Assembly (NCBI GenBank): GCA_965247225.1
Contig: CBDFGT010000023.1
Span: 62,001 to 126,000 of the forward strand
Direction of reading: 5' to 3'
Source: CBDFGT01 sp965247225
Lineage (GTDB): Bacteria > Pseudomonadota > Alphaproteobacteria > Rhizobiales > Rhizobiaceae
Length of the DNA stretch: 64,000 nucleotides
Shown here: piece by piece, positions 10,201 to 19,847 of the stretch
Layout of the letters: every line of letters begins with the position of its first letter
How positions within the stretch are numbered: the stretch's first letter is position 1
The notes under the pieces: model-generated
What the model was told of the DNA's origin: nothing
The model's input: the letters and a program-made list of their open reading frames with translations, nothing else
Databases searched by the model: none
Position numbers and translations under genes: made by a program

Positions 10201-13200
10201 CTGAGCGTTTCAGATGATGTCAAGGCGGACCTTCGCAAGATTGCCCGGCGGACCTGGCGTTATTTTGAAACCTTTGTCACCGCCGGACAGAACTTCCTGC
10301 CGCCGGACAATTTTCAGGAAACGCCAGCACCAGTCCTGGCGTCCAGGACATCGCCAACCAACATTGGCGTCTATCTTCTCTCTGTCATTTCCGCACGCGA
10401 TTTCGGCTGGATCAGTCTGGAAGAAACCATCCAGCGGCTGGAGCAGACCATCGCCACGATTGACCGTATGGACAAATACCGGGGACACCTGTACAACTGG
10501 TACAGGACGGACACGCTCGAAATGCTGCCACCGCTCTACGTTTCATCCGTTGACAGTGGCAATCTTGCAGGCCATCTGATTGCGGTATCGTCGCAGTGTC
10601 GCGACTGGTGCGAAGCGCCTTCTGCCCATTTGCAGGGAAGCCTTGACGGCATTTCCGATGTGGCCTTTATCCTGAAAGAAGTGCTTGCCGACCTTCCGGA
10701 CGACCGCAAGACAGTTCGCCCGCTCAGACGCCGGATCGAGGAGCGCATTGACGGATTTGTGCAGGCGCTCGAAACCATGCAGGAGGAGCGCGAAGCTGCG
10801 TCATTGCGTGTTTCAAGCCTGGCAGTTCTGGCCGTGGATATCCAGAAGTTGACCGCCAACCTCAATCAGGAGATCAAATCCGGCCCAAGCAACGAAGTTG
10901 TCAACTGGGCCGACAGTCTGGTCAAAACATGCCGGGCGCACATTACTGACAGTGAATTCGACCTCGAAACCGTGGAAACGCTCCGGCGTCGCCTGTCGAT
11001 TGTCCGTGACCGTGCCCGCGATATCGCCTTCAGCATGGATTTTTCTTTCCTGTTCCGTCCGGAACGCCGCCTGCTGTCGATCGGCTATCGCCTGGACAGC
11101 AGCGAACTGGATGGTGCCTGCTATGACCTTCTGGCCTCCGAAGCCCGTTTGACCAGCCTGTTCGGTATTGCCAAGGGCGATTTGCCAACAGAACACTGGT
11201 ACAGGCTGGGCCGGCAGGTTGTGCCTGTCGGTGCGCGCGGTGCGCTCGTTTCCTGGTCCGGCTCCATGTTTGAATATCTGATGCCGCCGCTGGTGATGCA
11301 GGAACGGCAGGGATCAATTCTCAACCAGACCAACAATCTGGTGGTGCGCGAGCAGATTGCCCACGGCAAGCGCCTGAACATTCCCTGGGGGATTTCAGAA
11401 GCCGCCTTCAACGCCCGCGACCATGAACTGACCTATCAATATACCAATTTCGGCGTGCCAACGCTCGGTCTGAAGCGGGGGCTTGGCCAGAACGCTGTTG
11501 TTGCGCCTTACGCATCGCTTCTGGCCTGCCAGTACAATCCGGAAGCCGGCCTGCAAAATCTCATGCGCCTGAAAAAACTGGGAGCACTGGGCTATTACGG
11601 TTTCCATGATGCCGTTGACTTCACCCCGACCCGGGTGCCTGAAGGCAAGACCTATGCTGTTGTGCGCAATTACATGGCGCATCATCATGGCATGTCGATT
11701 GCAGCCGTGGCCAATGTCGTTTTCAATGGCCGCCTGCGTGAACTCTTCCATTCAGACCCGGTTATCGAGGCGGCCGAACTGCTGCTGCAGGAAAAGGCAC
11801 CGCGCGTCATTCCTGTGATGGCCGCAAAATACAAGGAAGAAACACCCGGAAGCGTGCAGGCAGATCTGCTGCGTCCGGAAACACGCAGCATTGTCGACCC
11901 GGCAAACCATGACCGGGAAACGGTTTTCCTGTCCAACGGTCACTATTCCATCATGCTGACGGCAACAGGATCAGGCTATTCCCGCTGGAATGGACAGGCC
12001 GTTGCCCGCTGGAAGCCTGACCCGACCGAGGACCGTTCCGGAACCTTTATCTTCCTGCGTGATACCGAATCCGGTCAATGGTGGTCGTCAACAACGGAAC
12101 CCCGCACCGCACCGGGTGAAAAGGCCTATGTTGTGTTTGGCGATGACCGCGCAGTCTTCACCAAAACCGTTGGCGACCTGACGAGTGAAGTGGAAGTCAT
12201 TGTTGCCACAGAAAATGATGCCGAAGGCCGCAAGATCACCCTTTTGAACCGTGGTACGGAAGACCGGTTCATAGAATTGACGTCCTATCTGGAGCCGGTT
12301 CTGTCGACAGAGGATGCGGACAATGCCCATCCGCTGTTTTCCAAAATGTTCATTCGTACCGAATTCGGCAAGCGCCGCGATGTGATCCGGGCGTGGAGAG
12401 CAAAGCGCAATCCGAATGAAGCCGACATGTATGTCGCGCATCTGGTGGCCAACGACGCAGGCACAAGCCGCCATACAGAATTTGAAACCGACCGGCGCAC
12501 CTTTATCGGCCGCGGCAGAACCTTGTGCGATGCCGCAGCCTTTGACAGCGGCAGTTCCCTTTCAGGCACCGATGGCTATACGCTTGATCCGATCCTGTCG
12601 CTGCGCCGCGTTTTGCGTGTTCCGGCAGGCAAGAAGGTCAGCGCGGTTTTCTGGACCATTGCGGCACCGTCCCGGGCTGAAATCGACCAGGCGATCGAGC
12701 GATACCGCCACGCTGACGCCTTCAACCATGAAACCATTCATGCCTGGACACGCTCCCAGGTGATGATGCGCCATATCGGGGCAACATCCAAGGAGGCCAC
12801 GGCCTTCCAGATGCTGGGGCGTTACCTGACCTACCCTGACATGCACCTGCGTGCGGAATCCGGCATCGTGGCCGCGGGCCTTGGATCACAGTCGCAGCTT
12901 TGGCCGCTGGCAATATCAGGGGACTACCCCATTTTCACACTGCGCATCAATGACGACATTGATCTGCAAATTGCCCGCCAGGCATTGCGTGCACAGGAAT
13001 ATCTGCGCGCCCGCGGCGTAATGGCGGATCTTGTGATCATCAACGAGAAGGCATCGTCCTACGCACAGGACTTGCAGCATACGCTGGATTCCATGTGCGA
13101 AAACCTGAAACGGCGTGGTTTGGCTGACGGACCGAGACACCATATCTTTGCCGTGCGCCGGGATTTGATGGAACCATCAACATTGCAGGCCCTTCTGTCG

Positions 13201-15735
13201 GCGTCACGCGCCGTATTCCATGCCCAGAACGGCAATCTGGCAGATCAGATTGTCCGCAGCGCTGCCCTGTTTGCCGTCGTGCCTGCACCTGAAACAGCCA
13301 GCAGCGGGGTGGCACCAAAACAGCAGGCATTGCAGACAACAGAACATCGCGAGCCTGACCGTGTACTGCCGCATCAGGACGATCTGGATTTCTGGAACGG
13401 CTATGGCGGCTTTGCCCGCGACGGCCGGTCCTATGTTGTGCGCATCCATGGTGGACAATCAACACCACAGCCCTGGATCAATGTGATTTCCAATGATCAT
13501 TTTGGTTTCCATGTTTCGGCTGAGGGTGCAGGATTTAGCTGGAGCACAAATTCGCGTGATTACCAGTTGACACCCTGGTCAAATGATCCGGTTATCAACA
13601 GGTCCGGTGAAGCCTTCTATGTTGCCGATCTTGAGAACGGCGTGGTGTCATCGCCATTCGCCTGCCTTTCAAAGAAGTCCAATGTGGTATTCGAGACCAG
13701 CCATGGCCTGGGATTCAGCAGATTTGAAAGTGACCAGAACGGGCTTAACCTGTCTCTGATACAGACGGTAGATCCTGTTCTGCCTCTGAAAATTTCAGAA
13801 CTTGCGGTGACAAACAAATCCTTTACCGTAAAGAAATTGCGGATCTATGGCTATCTGGAATGGGTTCTGGGCAACAATCAGGCCAGAACTGGCCCTTACA
13901 TTGTTTCCAGCAGCGGCGAAGACGGGCGAACACTGTTTGCCTCCAATCCGTTTTCACAAAACTATGCCCGCCGCACCGCATTCTTCAAATGCAGCGCACC
14001 GCTCTCCGGTTTTACGGCAAGCAGGCGCGAATTCATCGGATCAGGTGGTTCTGTCCAGCGTCCAAAATCCGTTTACGGCCACTCCGCCCTGAGCGGATCG
14101 CTCGACATGGTTGGTGACCCCTGCGCGGCACTGAGCCATGATATCGAACTGTCACCGGGACAAAGCGCTACGATCCGTTTTGTTCTGGGGGATGCGGCCA
14201 ATTCCGCCGAAGCCCAAGCCCTTGCCAGGGATGTGGACCTTGTCGACGTCAAAGGCATTTTGCGCAGCCAGAAAACCGGCTGGGATTCCTTTACCGGAAC
14301 GCTGGCCATTGATACGCCTGACAAGGCCATGAACCTCATGGTCAACACATGGTTACCCTATCAGAGCCTGTCGTGCCGTATCAGGGCCAGAACTGCGTTT
14401 TATCAGGCCAGCGGAGCCTTTGGTTTCCGCGACCAGTTGCAGGATACGCTGGCCTATCTCATGCACAGGCCGGATCTGGCCCGTGCGCAGATTATCAATG
14501 CCGCTTCACGCCAGTTTCTCGAGGGCGATGTGCAGCATTGGTGGCTGCCGGAGACGGGAGCCGGGGTCCGGACCCTGATTTCAGACGATGTTGTATGGCT
14601 GGGCCATGCCGTGGCTTGTTACTGCAACACAACCGGGGATACATCACTTCTGGATGAGGAGCTGGCCTTCCTCACAGGCCCCGCCCTTCAGCCCGAGCAG
14701 CACGACGCCTTCTGCCAGCCTGAAGCAAGCGGGCAGAAGGCCAGCATCTACGAGCATGCCGCCCGCGGTCTGGATCTTGCCATCAGCCGCACAGGACAGC
14801 ATGGCCTTCCTCTGATCCTCGGTGGTGACTGGAACGATGGCATGAACCGTGTGGGGATTGAAGGCAGGGGCGAAAGCATCTGGCTCGGATGGTTCCTCGC
14901 AAAAACCCTGGCAGATTTCCTGCCATTCGCACAATCGCGCAACGACGCCGGGCGGTGCAATCGCTGGGCACGTCACCTGGAAGATTTGAAACACGCGCTG
15001 GAAACCGGCGGCTGGGATGGCGACCACTATCTGCGCGGGTTTTATGATGATGGCAAAACGCTGGGCTCATCCAGCGACACCGAATGCAGGATCGATTCCA
15101 TTGCCCAGTCATGGAGTGTTCTGTCAGGTCTTGGCATGCCTGAACGGCAGACACAGGCCATGAACAAGGTCGGCACTGACCTTGTCGATGACCAGAACCG
15201 CCTTGTGCGTCTGTTCACACCGCCATTTTCAACCACGCAAAGCGACCCTGGCTATATTCGCGCCTACCCGCCGGGTGTTCGCGAAAATGGCGGACAATAT
15301 ACGCATGCAGCGACCTGGGCTGTGCTTGCCTATGCACGGCTGAAGCGTGGTGATGATGCATGGAACACATTTGACATGCTGAACCCGGTCACCCATGCAA
15401 GGGATCGCGCCTCTGCGGATCAGTACAGGGTTGAACCCTATGTTGTGGCCGCAGATGTCTATGCCGGCGACGACAAGACCGGACGCGGTGGCTGGACCTG
15501 GTATACAGGTTCTGCCGGCTGGCTTTACCGGGCTGCGGTGGAAGGCATTCTCGGAATTACCAAGACTGGCGATACGATCCGCTTCCAACCCTGTCTGCCG
15601 CAAGGCTGGAATGGCTATTCGGCAAGACTGCTGCTGAAGGGCAACGATTATAATGTGGTCGTAACCCGGAGTGAACAGGACTATTCCATTACGGTGAACG
15701 GTGTCGTTTCAAGGGACAACACCATACGGCTGTAA
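7240..15735 (+). CDS. ndvB: Cyclic beta-1,2-glucan synthase
   Basis: This 2831-residue inner-membrane enzyme makes osmoregulated periplasmic cyclic beta-1,2-glucan from UDP-glucose. It initiates on itself, elongates, trims chain length by phosphorolysis and cyclises. The N-terminal third holds membrane segments near residues 410-430 and 445-465 and the glycosyltransferase core with a DSD motif (MTLDSDTRLLRD, about residue 624) and RQHRWARGDW (about 771-780). More hydrophobic helices follow at about 810-1000. The C-terminal third is a GH94 phosphorylase-like module with GGDWNDGMNRVG (about 2527-2538, the general-acid region) and PPGVRENGGQYTHAATW. The length agrees with Brucella Cgs and rhizobial NdvB (about 2830-2870). 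Such glucans matter for hypo-osmotic adaptation and host interaction. The gene stands alone, 267 bp behind the cNMP gene, and the start has only a weak ribosome binding site. The polysaccharide island begins 67 bp after its stop. Confidence 0.97.
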   Translation: MALHNSSTSLPRETEPRLIDHNDSIRADYSSADELHELGAEIARHGIRSLPVHYPFEFAARHKANEREILRVYRTTAIDVEQGAAITPAAEWLLDNYYIVEEAIQEVRRDFPRHFYRQLPVITIGDAGAMPRTMALAWLYVAHTHSSVTPEALSALVEGFQSVEPLRIGELWAMPSMLRFVLIENLRRISSRVERSRRMRQQANEIADELIRLGDREKVKDKLSTLESLASDTTFAAQFLYRLRDGSQTSALAISWLEDCLEKQGSDAEEVLVAEHNRLSSGNATMSNIINSLREIDDTEWSVWFEEVSLSDRLLREKSDFSDLDFGSRNAYREKIERLARRSEFSEMQVTQKALEFAMAETSTSSQTGHLPDVGDYLVGKHRKRLEKALSYRPTLIQSFVHVYRKLNWLAIAGPIFILTILAMAVVGWYLGQAGLHFGQIAILLMLFSLPASEGATGLFNTLVTFIVPPSRLIGYEFKNGIPESAKTLLVVPCLIGNRDSVDELIRNLEVHYLANPHGEIYFALLSDWADSAFEEQPEDLEVLEYARQEIATLCTKYREDGRDRFFLLHRRRLYNPSEGVWMGWERKRGKLHELNLALRGDLDTSFLPGANVVPDNVKFVMTLDSDTRLLRDAVTRLVGKMCHPNNMPVFDPETRKVISGYGILQPRVTPSLTTGKEASAFQRIYSVNRGIDPYVFTVSDVYQDLVGEGTFTGKGLYHVDAFEAALKGRIDENTILSHDLLEGSMARCALVTDVELIEDFPVRYEVETSRQHRWARGDWQLLPFIFSVSRGVSGLARWKMVDNLRRSLTPIAWALASALGWSLMQPFPALLWQMLLIFSLFVAPTLSLISGIMPRRADIVASAHVYSVWSDIMATNAQVAMRIAFIAHSACLTADAVLRSLYRLFVSGKLMLEWRTAAQVQSAGQGNIIKYYKAMWQAPAFAMVGIAFAAWHGSAGMFIGLPFAFLWIMSPFIAWYVSQSAETEDRLSVSDDVKADLRKIARRTWRYFETFVTAGQNFLPPDNFQETPAPVLASRTSPTNIGVYLLSVISARDFGWISLEETIQRLEQTIATIDRMDKYRGHLYNWYRTDTLEMLPPLYVSSVDSGNLAGHLIAVSSQCRDWCEAPSAHLQGSLDGISDVAFILKEVLADLPDDRKTVRPLRRRIEERIDGFVQALETMQEEREAASLRVSSLAVLAVDIQKLTANLNQEIKSGPSNEVVNWADSLVKTCRAHITDSEFDLETVETLRRRLSIVRDRARDIAFSMDFSFLFRPERRLLSIGYRLDSSELDGACYDLLASEARLTSLFGIAKGDLPTEHWYRLGRQVVPVGARGALVSWSGSMFEYLMPPLVMQERQGSILNQTNNLVVREQIAHGKRLNIPWGISEAAFNARDHELTYQYTNFGVPTLGLKRGLGQNAVVAPYASLLACQYNPEAGLQNLMRLKKLGALGYYGFHDAVDFTPTRVPEGKTYAVVRNYMAHHHGMSIAAVANVVFNGRLRELFHSDPVIEAAELLLQEKAPRVIPVMAAKYKEETPGSVQADLLRPETRSIVDPANHDRETVFLSNGHYSIMLTATGSGYSRWNGQAVARWKPDPTEDRSGTFIFLRDTESGQWWSSTTEPRTAPGEKAYVVFGDDRAVFTKTVGDLTSEVEVIVATENDAEGRKITLLNRGTEDRFIELTSYLEPVLSTEDADNAHPLFSKMFIRTEFGKRRDVIRAWRAKRNPNEADMYVAHLVANDAGTSRHTEFETDRRTFIGRGRTLCDAAAFDSGSSLSGTDGYTLDPILSLRRVLRVPAGKKVSAVFWTIAAPSRAEIDQAIERYRHADAFNHETIHAWTRSQVMMRHIGATSKEATAFQMLGRYLTYPDMHLRAESGIVAAGLGSQSQLWPLAISGDYPIFTLRINDDIDLQIARQALRAQEYLRARGVMADLVIINEKASSYAQDLQHTLDSMCENLKRRGLADGPRHHIFAVRRDLMEPSTLQALLSASRAVFHAQNGNLADQIVRSAALFAVVPAPETASSGVAPKQQALQTTEHREPDRVLPHQDDLDFWNGYGGFARDGRSYVVRIHGGQSTPQPWINVISNDHFGFHVSAEGAGFSWSTNSRDYQLTPWSNDPVINRSGEAFYVADLENGVVSSPFACLSKKSNVVFETSHGLGFSRFESDQNGLNLSLIQTVDPVLPLKISELAVTNKSFTVKKLRIYGYLEWVLGNNQARTGPYIVSSSGEDGRTLFASNPFSQNYARRTAFFKCSAPLSGFTASRREFIGSGGSVQRPKSVYGHSALSGSLDMVGDPCAALSHDIELSPGQSATIRFVLGDAANSAEAQALARDVDLVDVKGILRSQKTGWDSFTGTLAIDTPDKAMNLMVNTWLPYQSLSCRIRARTAFYQASGAFGFRDQLQDTLAYLMHRPDLARAQIINAASRQFLEGDVQHWWLPETGAGVRTLISDDVVWLGHAVACYCNTTGDTSLLDEELAFLTGPALQPEQHDAFCQPEASGQKASIYEHAARGLDLAISRTGQHGLPLILGGDWNDGMNRVGIEGRGESIWLGWFLAKTLADFLPFAQSRNDAGRCNRWARHLEDLKHALETGGWDGDHYLRGFYDDGKTLGSSSDTECRIDSIAQSWSVLSGLGMPERQTQAMNKVGTDLVDDQNRLVRLFTPPFSTTQSDPGYIRAYPPGVRENGGQYTHAATWAVLAYARLKRGDDAWNTFDMLNPVTHARDRASADQYRVEPYVVAADVYAGDDKTGRGGWTWYTGSAGWLYRAAVEGILGITKTGDTIRFQPCLPQGWNGYSARLLLKGNDYNVVVTRSEQDYSITVNGVVSRDNTIRL

Positions 15736-15802
15736 TACGTCCCATGCATGAGGCTTCTGCGCCCCATGGTGAATGCGATATGAGCCGGTGTCTTTTGAAG
15801 AT

Positions 15803-16471
15803 TGATCTTGCCCCCAGGTTTTATCCGGTTTTGAGTTCGTTTCCGGCGTTTGATGTGGCGGGCTTTGGTGCGGAGTTATCCAGGCTGCGCAGCGCCAAAG
15901 CCCGGCGCGTTGCGAAGGTGTTGGCAAATTCGCTTGGAGTCATCCAGCCAAGCTGCGAATGGGGTCGGTCCTTGTTATAGTCTGCTCTCCATTTGGTGAG
16001 TGCGGTTCGGGCGTGGTTCAGGGATGAGAACAGGGTTTCATTCAGCAGTTCGTCCCTCAAGCGGCCATTGAAGCTCTCGATAAAGCCATTTTGCATGGGC
16101 TTCCCTGGAGCAATATAGTGCCATTCAATATGCGTCTGGTCGGCCCACACCAGAATGGCATTGCTGGTGAACTCGCTGCCATTGTCGCTGACAATCATGC
16201 GTGGCTTGCCTCGCTCGGTAACAAGGCGTTCCAGTTCACGGGCGACGCGAGCGCCTGACAGGGAAGTATCAGCGACAAGTGCCAGGTTCTCGCGCGTGCA
16301 ATCGTCGACAACAGTCAGAATGCGGCACAGATCCAGAACGGGAATTCCGGTTTCGCATTCCTTCAATATCCCGATGATCTGTTCTTTTTGAAGCGGCTTC
16401 TTTTCATATTCTGGTCCTCTGTTTGGGCCAAAACAAACTTCAATACGGATGAGTTCAACGGGGCAAGGTCA
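15803..16471 (-). mobile_element. Internally deleted IS3-family (IS407-group-like) element, left copy
   Basis: Imperfect terminal inverted repeats TGATCTTGCCCCC (from 15803) and TGACCTTGCCCC (minus strand, ending at 16471) bound a 669-bp remnant. It keeps the orfA start and the C-terminal half of orfB, with the middle deleted. It is inverted relative to the partial copy at 25691-25989. No target duplication is visible at its ends. Confidence 0.85.
15821..16407 (-). pseudogene. IS3-family transposase, orfA-orfB deletion fusion
   Basis: The minus-strand reading begins with an orfA start (ATG at 16407) whose first codons match the right-hand copy at 25755. Near codon 7 it has lost one base relative to that copy, so the frame breaks. 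The surviving frame reads [11 protein letters not shown] from orfA and jumps directly to [12 protein letters not shown] from orfB, an internal deletion that removes the rest of orfA and the first half of orfB. The remaining DDE parts are intact: [15 protein letters not shown] and [12 protein letters not shown]. It cannot make a working transposase. Confidence 0.88.
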
Positions 16472-16681
16472 AGGTTCTGAACACCCTTCTTGACCAGTGG
16501 TCATGCAGCCACATAAGAAGGCCAATGATTTGGAAGCAAATGATGTGATCAAAATATTTGAAATAAGAGTTGCTTGCCGAAGCTTTCCGCATTGGGATTT
16601 AAAACACCGATAGAACCAATATGGCACGGGCGGCATAACGCCAAGGCAAGGTTGCAAAGCACAACCGAGCAGGCTAACAGG

Positions 16682-17764
16682 ATGAGCATGGTAACGAAGA
16701 ATGATGACAGTTTGGAATTTGAAGGGCGGCTGATCCTGCATGCTCCAAATGTGCATACGGGTGGAGGGGCAACTCTTTTGAACGCATTGTTGCGGAGTGG
16801 CGGCATCACTTTACAAACGATATTGCTCAAGGATGCACGCATGATCGTTGACGCGGATAGCGCCACCAATGTCGAGATGCATATCTATCAACCAACGATT
16901 TTGTCACGCTTTCTGGCGGAACGCGACTTGCGGGCAAAAGCAGGACGTGACGACGTGGTTCTGGCCTTCGGAAACTTGCCACCGATCTTCAAGCTTATGT
17001 CCAAAACCGTCCTCTTCCTGCAAAACCGCTATCTTGTCGATCCGGCAATGCCGACGGGAGAGTTTTCACTTGCTGCGCGTACGCGCATCGCCATAGAGCG
17101 GCTGTGGCTGCGCTCAAGGCTGATAAACGTCGACCAGATCTACGTACAGACACAGTCAATGGCATTGCTGGTGAAAAAGAACATGTCTCGCGACGCAGAG
17201 ATTTTGCCCTTCGCGGTGCCTTTGAAAGGCAGCGCAATCGCGGATTTTACAAGTGTCCCGCCAGAAAAGCTCTACGATTTCATATATGTCTCATCAGGCG
17301 AACCGCACAAGAACCACGACACTCTGCTTGATGCATGGGCATTGCTTGCCGAGACAGGGGTTCGTCCGAAACTCGCCGTGACACTGTCTGCCGCCCGTAA
17401 TGCACGCCTCATGCAGAAGATCAATACAATGAATGAAAATCAAGGCACAGACATCTTCAATCTTGGCGTGTTAAAGCCCCAGGAGGTGACATCAGCCTAT
17501 CTCAAGGCTCATGCTATGGTGTTCCCCTCACTTGGCGAATCCTTTGGACTACCACTGATAGAGGCGAGCAATCTGGGGTTGCCAATTGTTGCAGGTGAAC
17601 TCGACTATGTCCGTGACGTTATTGAACCGGCGGAGACCTTTGATCCGAATTCACCTTGTTCGATTGCTCGCGCGATACGCAGGTTTTTGCACCTTCAGGA
17701 TAATCCGCGCGAACTGCTCGACGCGCGCGGTTTTCTCCACCACGTCTGCTTTTCGAGGATCTGA
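16682..17764 (+). CDS. Glycosyltransferase, GT4-like (GT-B fold)
   Basis: The protein of about 360 residues is a GT-B glycosyltransferase. The C-terminal half carries DFIYVSSGEPHKNHDTLLDAW, LGVLKPQEVTSAYLKAHAMV and FPSLGESFGLPLIEAS, the nucleotide-sugar-binding E-x7-E-type region of family GT4. The chosen ATG at 16682 has AACAGG just upstream; the frame is open further back without a better start. It is the first gene of the polysaccharide island, 210 bp inside the left IS remnant, and its stop is 2 bp before the next glycosyltransferase. It presumably adds one residue of the repeat unit; donor and acceptor are unknown. Confidence 0.85.
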   Translation: MSMVTKNDDSLEFEGRLILHAPNVHTGGGATLLNALLRSGGITLQTILLKDARMIVDADSATNVEMHIYQPTILSRFLAERDLRAKAGRDDVVLAFGNLPPIFKLMSKTVLFLQNRYLVDPAMPTGEFSLAARTRIAIERLWLRSRLINVDQIYVQTQSMALLVKKNMSRDAEILPFAVPLKGSAIADFTSVPPEKLYDFIYVSSGEPHKNHDTLLDAWALLAETGVRPKLAVTLSAARNARLMQKINTMNENQGTDIFNLGVLKPQEVTSAYLKAHAMVFPSLGESFGLPLIEASNLGLPIVAGELDYVRDVIEPAETFDPNSPCSIARAIRRFLHLQDNPRELLDARGFLHHVCFSRI

Positions 17765-17766
17765 TC

Positions 17767-18993
17767 ATGCGTATTCTCGTTGTATCCCAATATTTTTGGC
17801 CTGAGGATTTCCGTCTCAATGACCTTGTGGAAGGACTGCTTGGTCACGGCCATGAGATAACGGTACTGACAGGTCTTCCCAATTACCCCAAAGGCCTACT
17901 CGCACCCGGCTATTCCTGGCGCGGACCCTACACCCAAAACCATAACAACGCTAAAATCTTGCGCGTTCCCCTCATTACCCGCGGAAAAAGCCGGGGCTTG
18001 CGTCTGGGCATCAACTATTTTTCATTCATGCTTTTCGCCTGTTTGCTGGCACCATTTCGATGCAGGGGCACCTATGACGCGATCTTCGTTTTCCAGGCAT
18101 CACCGGCAACTGTCGGTGTTCCGGCAAGACTTATGTCATGGATGAAAAAGGCACCCATTTTGTTCTGGATACAGGATCTTTGGCCAGAAAGCCTGAGCGC
18201 AACTGGAACCGTAAGCAACCCGGCAATATTGGAAGCCGTAGCAAAACTGGTTAGGTGGATTTACCGCGGCTGCACTCTCGTCCTGATCCAGTCGAAAGCC
18301 TTTATTGAGCCTGTCTCCCGGATGGGCGTTCCTCTGGAAAAGATAGAGTATTTTCCAAATTCCGCCGAAGCACTTTATCAGCCAGTTGCAAAAGAAACCG
18401 AATGGAATGGTCCAGCGCTGCCGCAAGGCTTCAGGGTGATGTTTGCCGGAAATATCGGTGCAGCACAATCGCTTGGCACATTGCTGGCTGCTGCCGACCT
18501 TCTCAAATCAAACGTAAAAATCCAATGGATCATTGTTGGTGAAGGGAGACAGCGCCGCTGGTTAGAAGACGAGATTGCCAGACGCGGGCTCGAAGGATGT
18601 GTGCATCTGATGGGTCGTCACCCCGTTGAAACTATGCCATTGTGGTTTTCACAAGCCGATGTCATGCTGGCGTTACTCAGCCGTAATCCGATTTTTGCAC
18701 TGACCATTCCGGCGAAGGTCCAGTCCTATCTTGCTTGCGCCAAACCTATAATTGCGGCAATAGACGGCGAAGCATCCCGTGTGGTGACAGAGGCTGGAGC
18801 AGGTCTGGCTGTGGCGGCAGAAGATGCCGAAGGACTAGCCAACGCTGTGCTTTCGATGGCATCCCTGCAGGAACACGAACTGCGAACCATGGGTGAAAAT
18901 GGATTGCGCTATTTCAACAGTAATTTCCAGCGCGAAATTTTGCTGGATAAGCTTGAATGCCTTCTGGCCAGGGTTACGGAGAATAAAAAATGA
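17767..18993 (+). CDS. WbuB-like glycosyltransferase
   Basis: This 408-residue GT-B enzyme opens with MRILVVSQYFWPEDFRLNDL and GHEITVLTGLPNYPKG, the hallmark of WbuB-type transferases. WbuB is assigned as an N-acetyl-L-fucosamine transferase in E. coli O26-type clusters. Further support is PILFWIQDLWPESLSATG and the C-terminal LSRNPIFALTIPAKVQSYLACAKP. It lies directly before three genes that resemble the UDP-L-FucNAc set, which fits the assignment. Its stop overlaps the start of the next gene by 4 bp (ATGA). Family firm, sugar specificity inferred from context. Confidence 0.85.
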   Translation: MRILVVSQYFWPEDFRLNDLVEGLLGHGHEITVLTGLPNYPKGLLAPGYSWRGPYTQNHNNAKILRVPLITRGKSRGLRLGINYFSFMLFACLLAPFRCRGTYDAIFVFQASPATVGVPARLMSWMKKAPILFWIQDLWPESLSATGTVSNPAILEAVAKLVRWIYRGCTLVLIQSKAFIEPVSRMGVPLEKIEYFPNSAEALYQPVAKETEWNGPALPQGFRVMFAGNIGAAQSLGTLLAAADLLKSNVKIQWIIVGEGRQRRWLEDEIARRGLEGCVHLMGRHPVETMPLWFSQADVMLALLSRNPIFALTIPAKVQSYLACAKPIIAAIDGEASRVVTEAGAGLAVAAEDAEGLANAVLSMASLQEHELRTMGENGLRYFNSNFQREILLDKLECLLARVTENKK

Positions 18994-19847
18994 CGCGAGT
19001 TCTGGTATTGGGGGCGAGCGGGACTATCGGACATGCGATGTTGAAAGTGATGTCGGAAAGCCCGGAGATTGATGCTTGGGGTACCGTACGCTCGCAAAAC
19101 GTAGCAAAGCATTTTACTCCATCCGTTGCCGCAAAGTTGAAAGCCGGAATCGATGCGCAAAATATTGACGTAATCTCTAAACTCATCGCCGAACTCAAGC
19201 CGGATGTGGTCATAAACTGCATTGGGCTTGTCAAGCAGTCAGCCTACGCCAACGATCCTCTCCTTGTGTTGCCATTGAACGCAATGTTACCGCATCGTCT
19301 TGCTAATATCTGTGCGCTGTCGATGTCGCGGTTCATCCATTTCAGCACGGACTGCGTGTTCAGTGGCAAGAAGGGAAATTATGTCGAGACCGATCCGCTG
19401 GATGCGACCGATCTATACGGGCAGTCAAAATTTATCGGCGAGGTTGCCTATGGGCATACTCTGACACTGAGAACCTCGTTCATCGGGCATGAACTGGATA
19501 CGTCGCACGAACTGATCGAATGGTTCTTGATGCAAGAAGGACGGATCAACGGCTTCACCCGGGCGATATATAGCGGACTGCCGACTGTAGTTTTGTCACG
19601 GCTGGTCAAAGATATCGTTTTGAACCACCCCGAACTTTCAGGACTTTATCATGTAGCATCTGAACCAATAAGCAAGTATAGCCTTTTGCAAATGGTCGCC
19701 AAAGTTTACGGAAAGTCGATCGAGATCAATGCAGACGACACAGTCAGAGTAGACAGATCACTGAACGGAAAAAAATTTGCCAATGCGACGGGATTTGTTG
19801 CTGCACCATGGCCAAAGCTGATTGAGGAAATGCATGAGTCCAGATAG
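18990..19847 (+). CDS. RmlD/FnlB-like NDP-sugar 4-ketoreductase (SDR)
   Basis: This 285-residue short-chain dehydrogenase has the NAD(P)-binding glycine motif GASGTIG at residues 8-14 and the catalytic pair in DLYGQSKF (YxxxK). The segments FIHFSTDCVFSGKKGNY and LRTSFIGHEL are typical of dTDP-4-dehydrorhamnose reductase relatives. Its place between WbuB-like and WbjB-like genes suggests it does the WbjC/FnlB step, reducing the 4-keto hexulose intermediate toward UDP-FucNAc or its epimer. Classical WbjC is about 370 residues with a C-terminal cupin part that is missing here, so the product could differ, for example in stopping at a 6-deoxytalose or PneNAc-type sugar. It overlaps the next gene. 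Confidence 0.82.
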   Translation: MTRVLVLGASGTIGHAMLKVMSESPEIDAWGTVRSQNVAKHFTPSVAAKLKAGIDAQNIDVISKLIAELKPDVVINCIGLVKQSAYANDPLLVLPLNAMLPHRLANICALSMSRFIHFSTDCVFSGKKGNYVETDPLDATDLYGQSKFIGEVAYGHTLTLRTSFIGHELDTSHELIEWFLMQEGRINGFTRAIYSGLPTVVLSRLVKDIVLNHPELSGLYHVASEPISKYSLLQMVAKVYGKSIEINADDTVRVDRSLNGKKFANATGFVAAPWPKLIEEMHESR

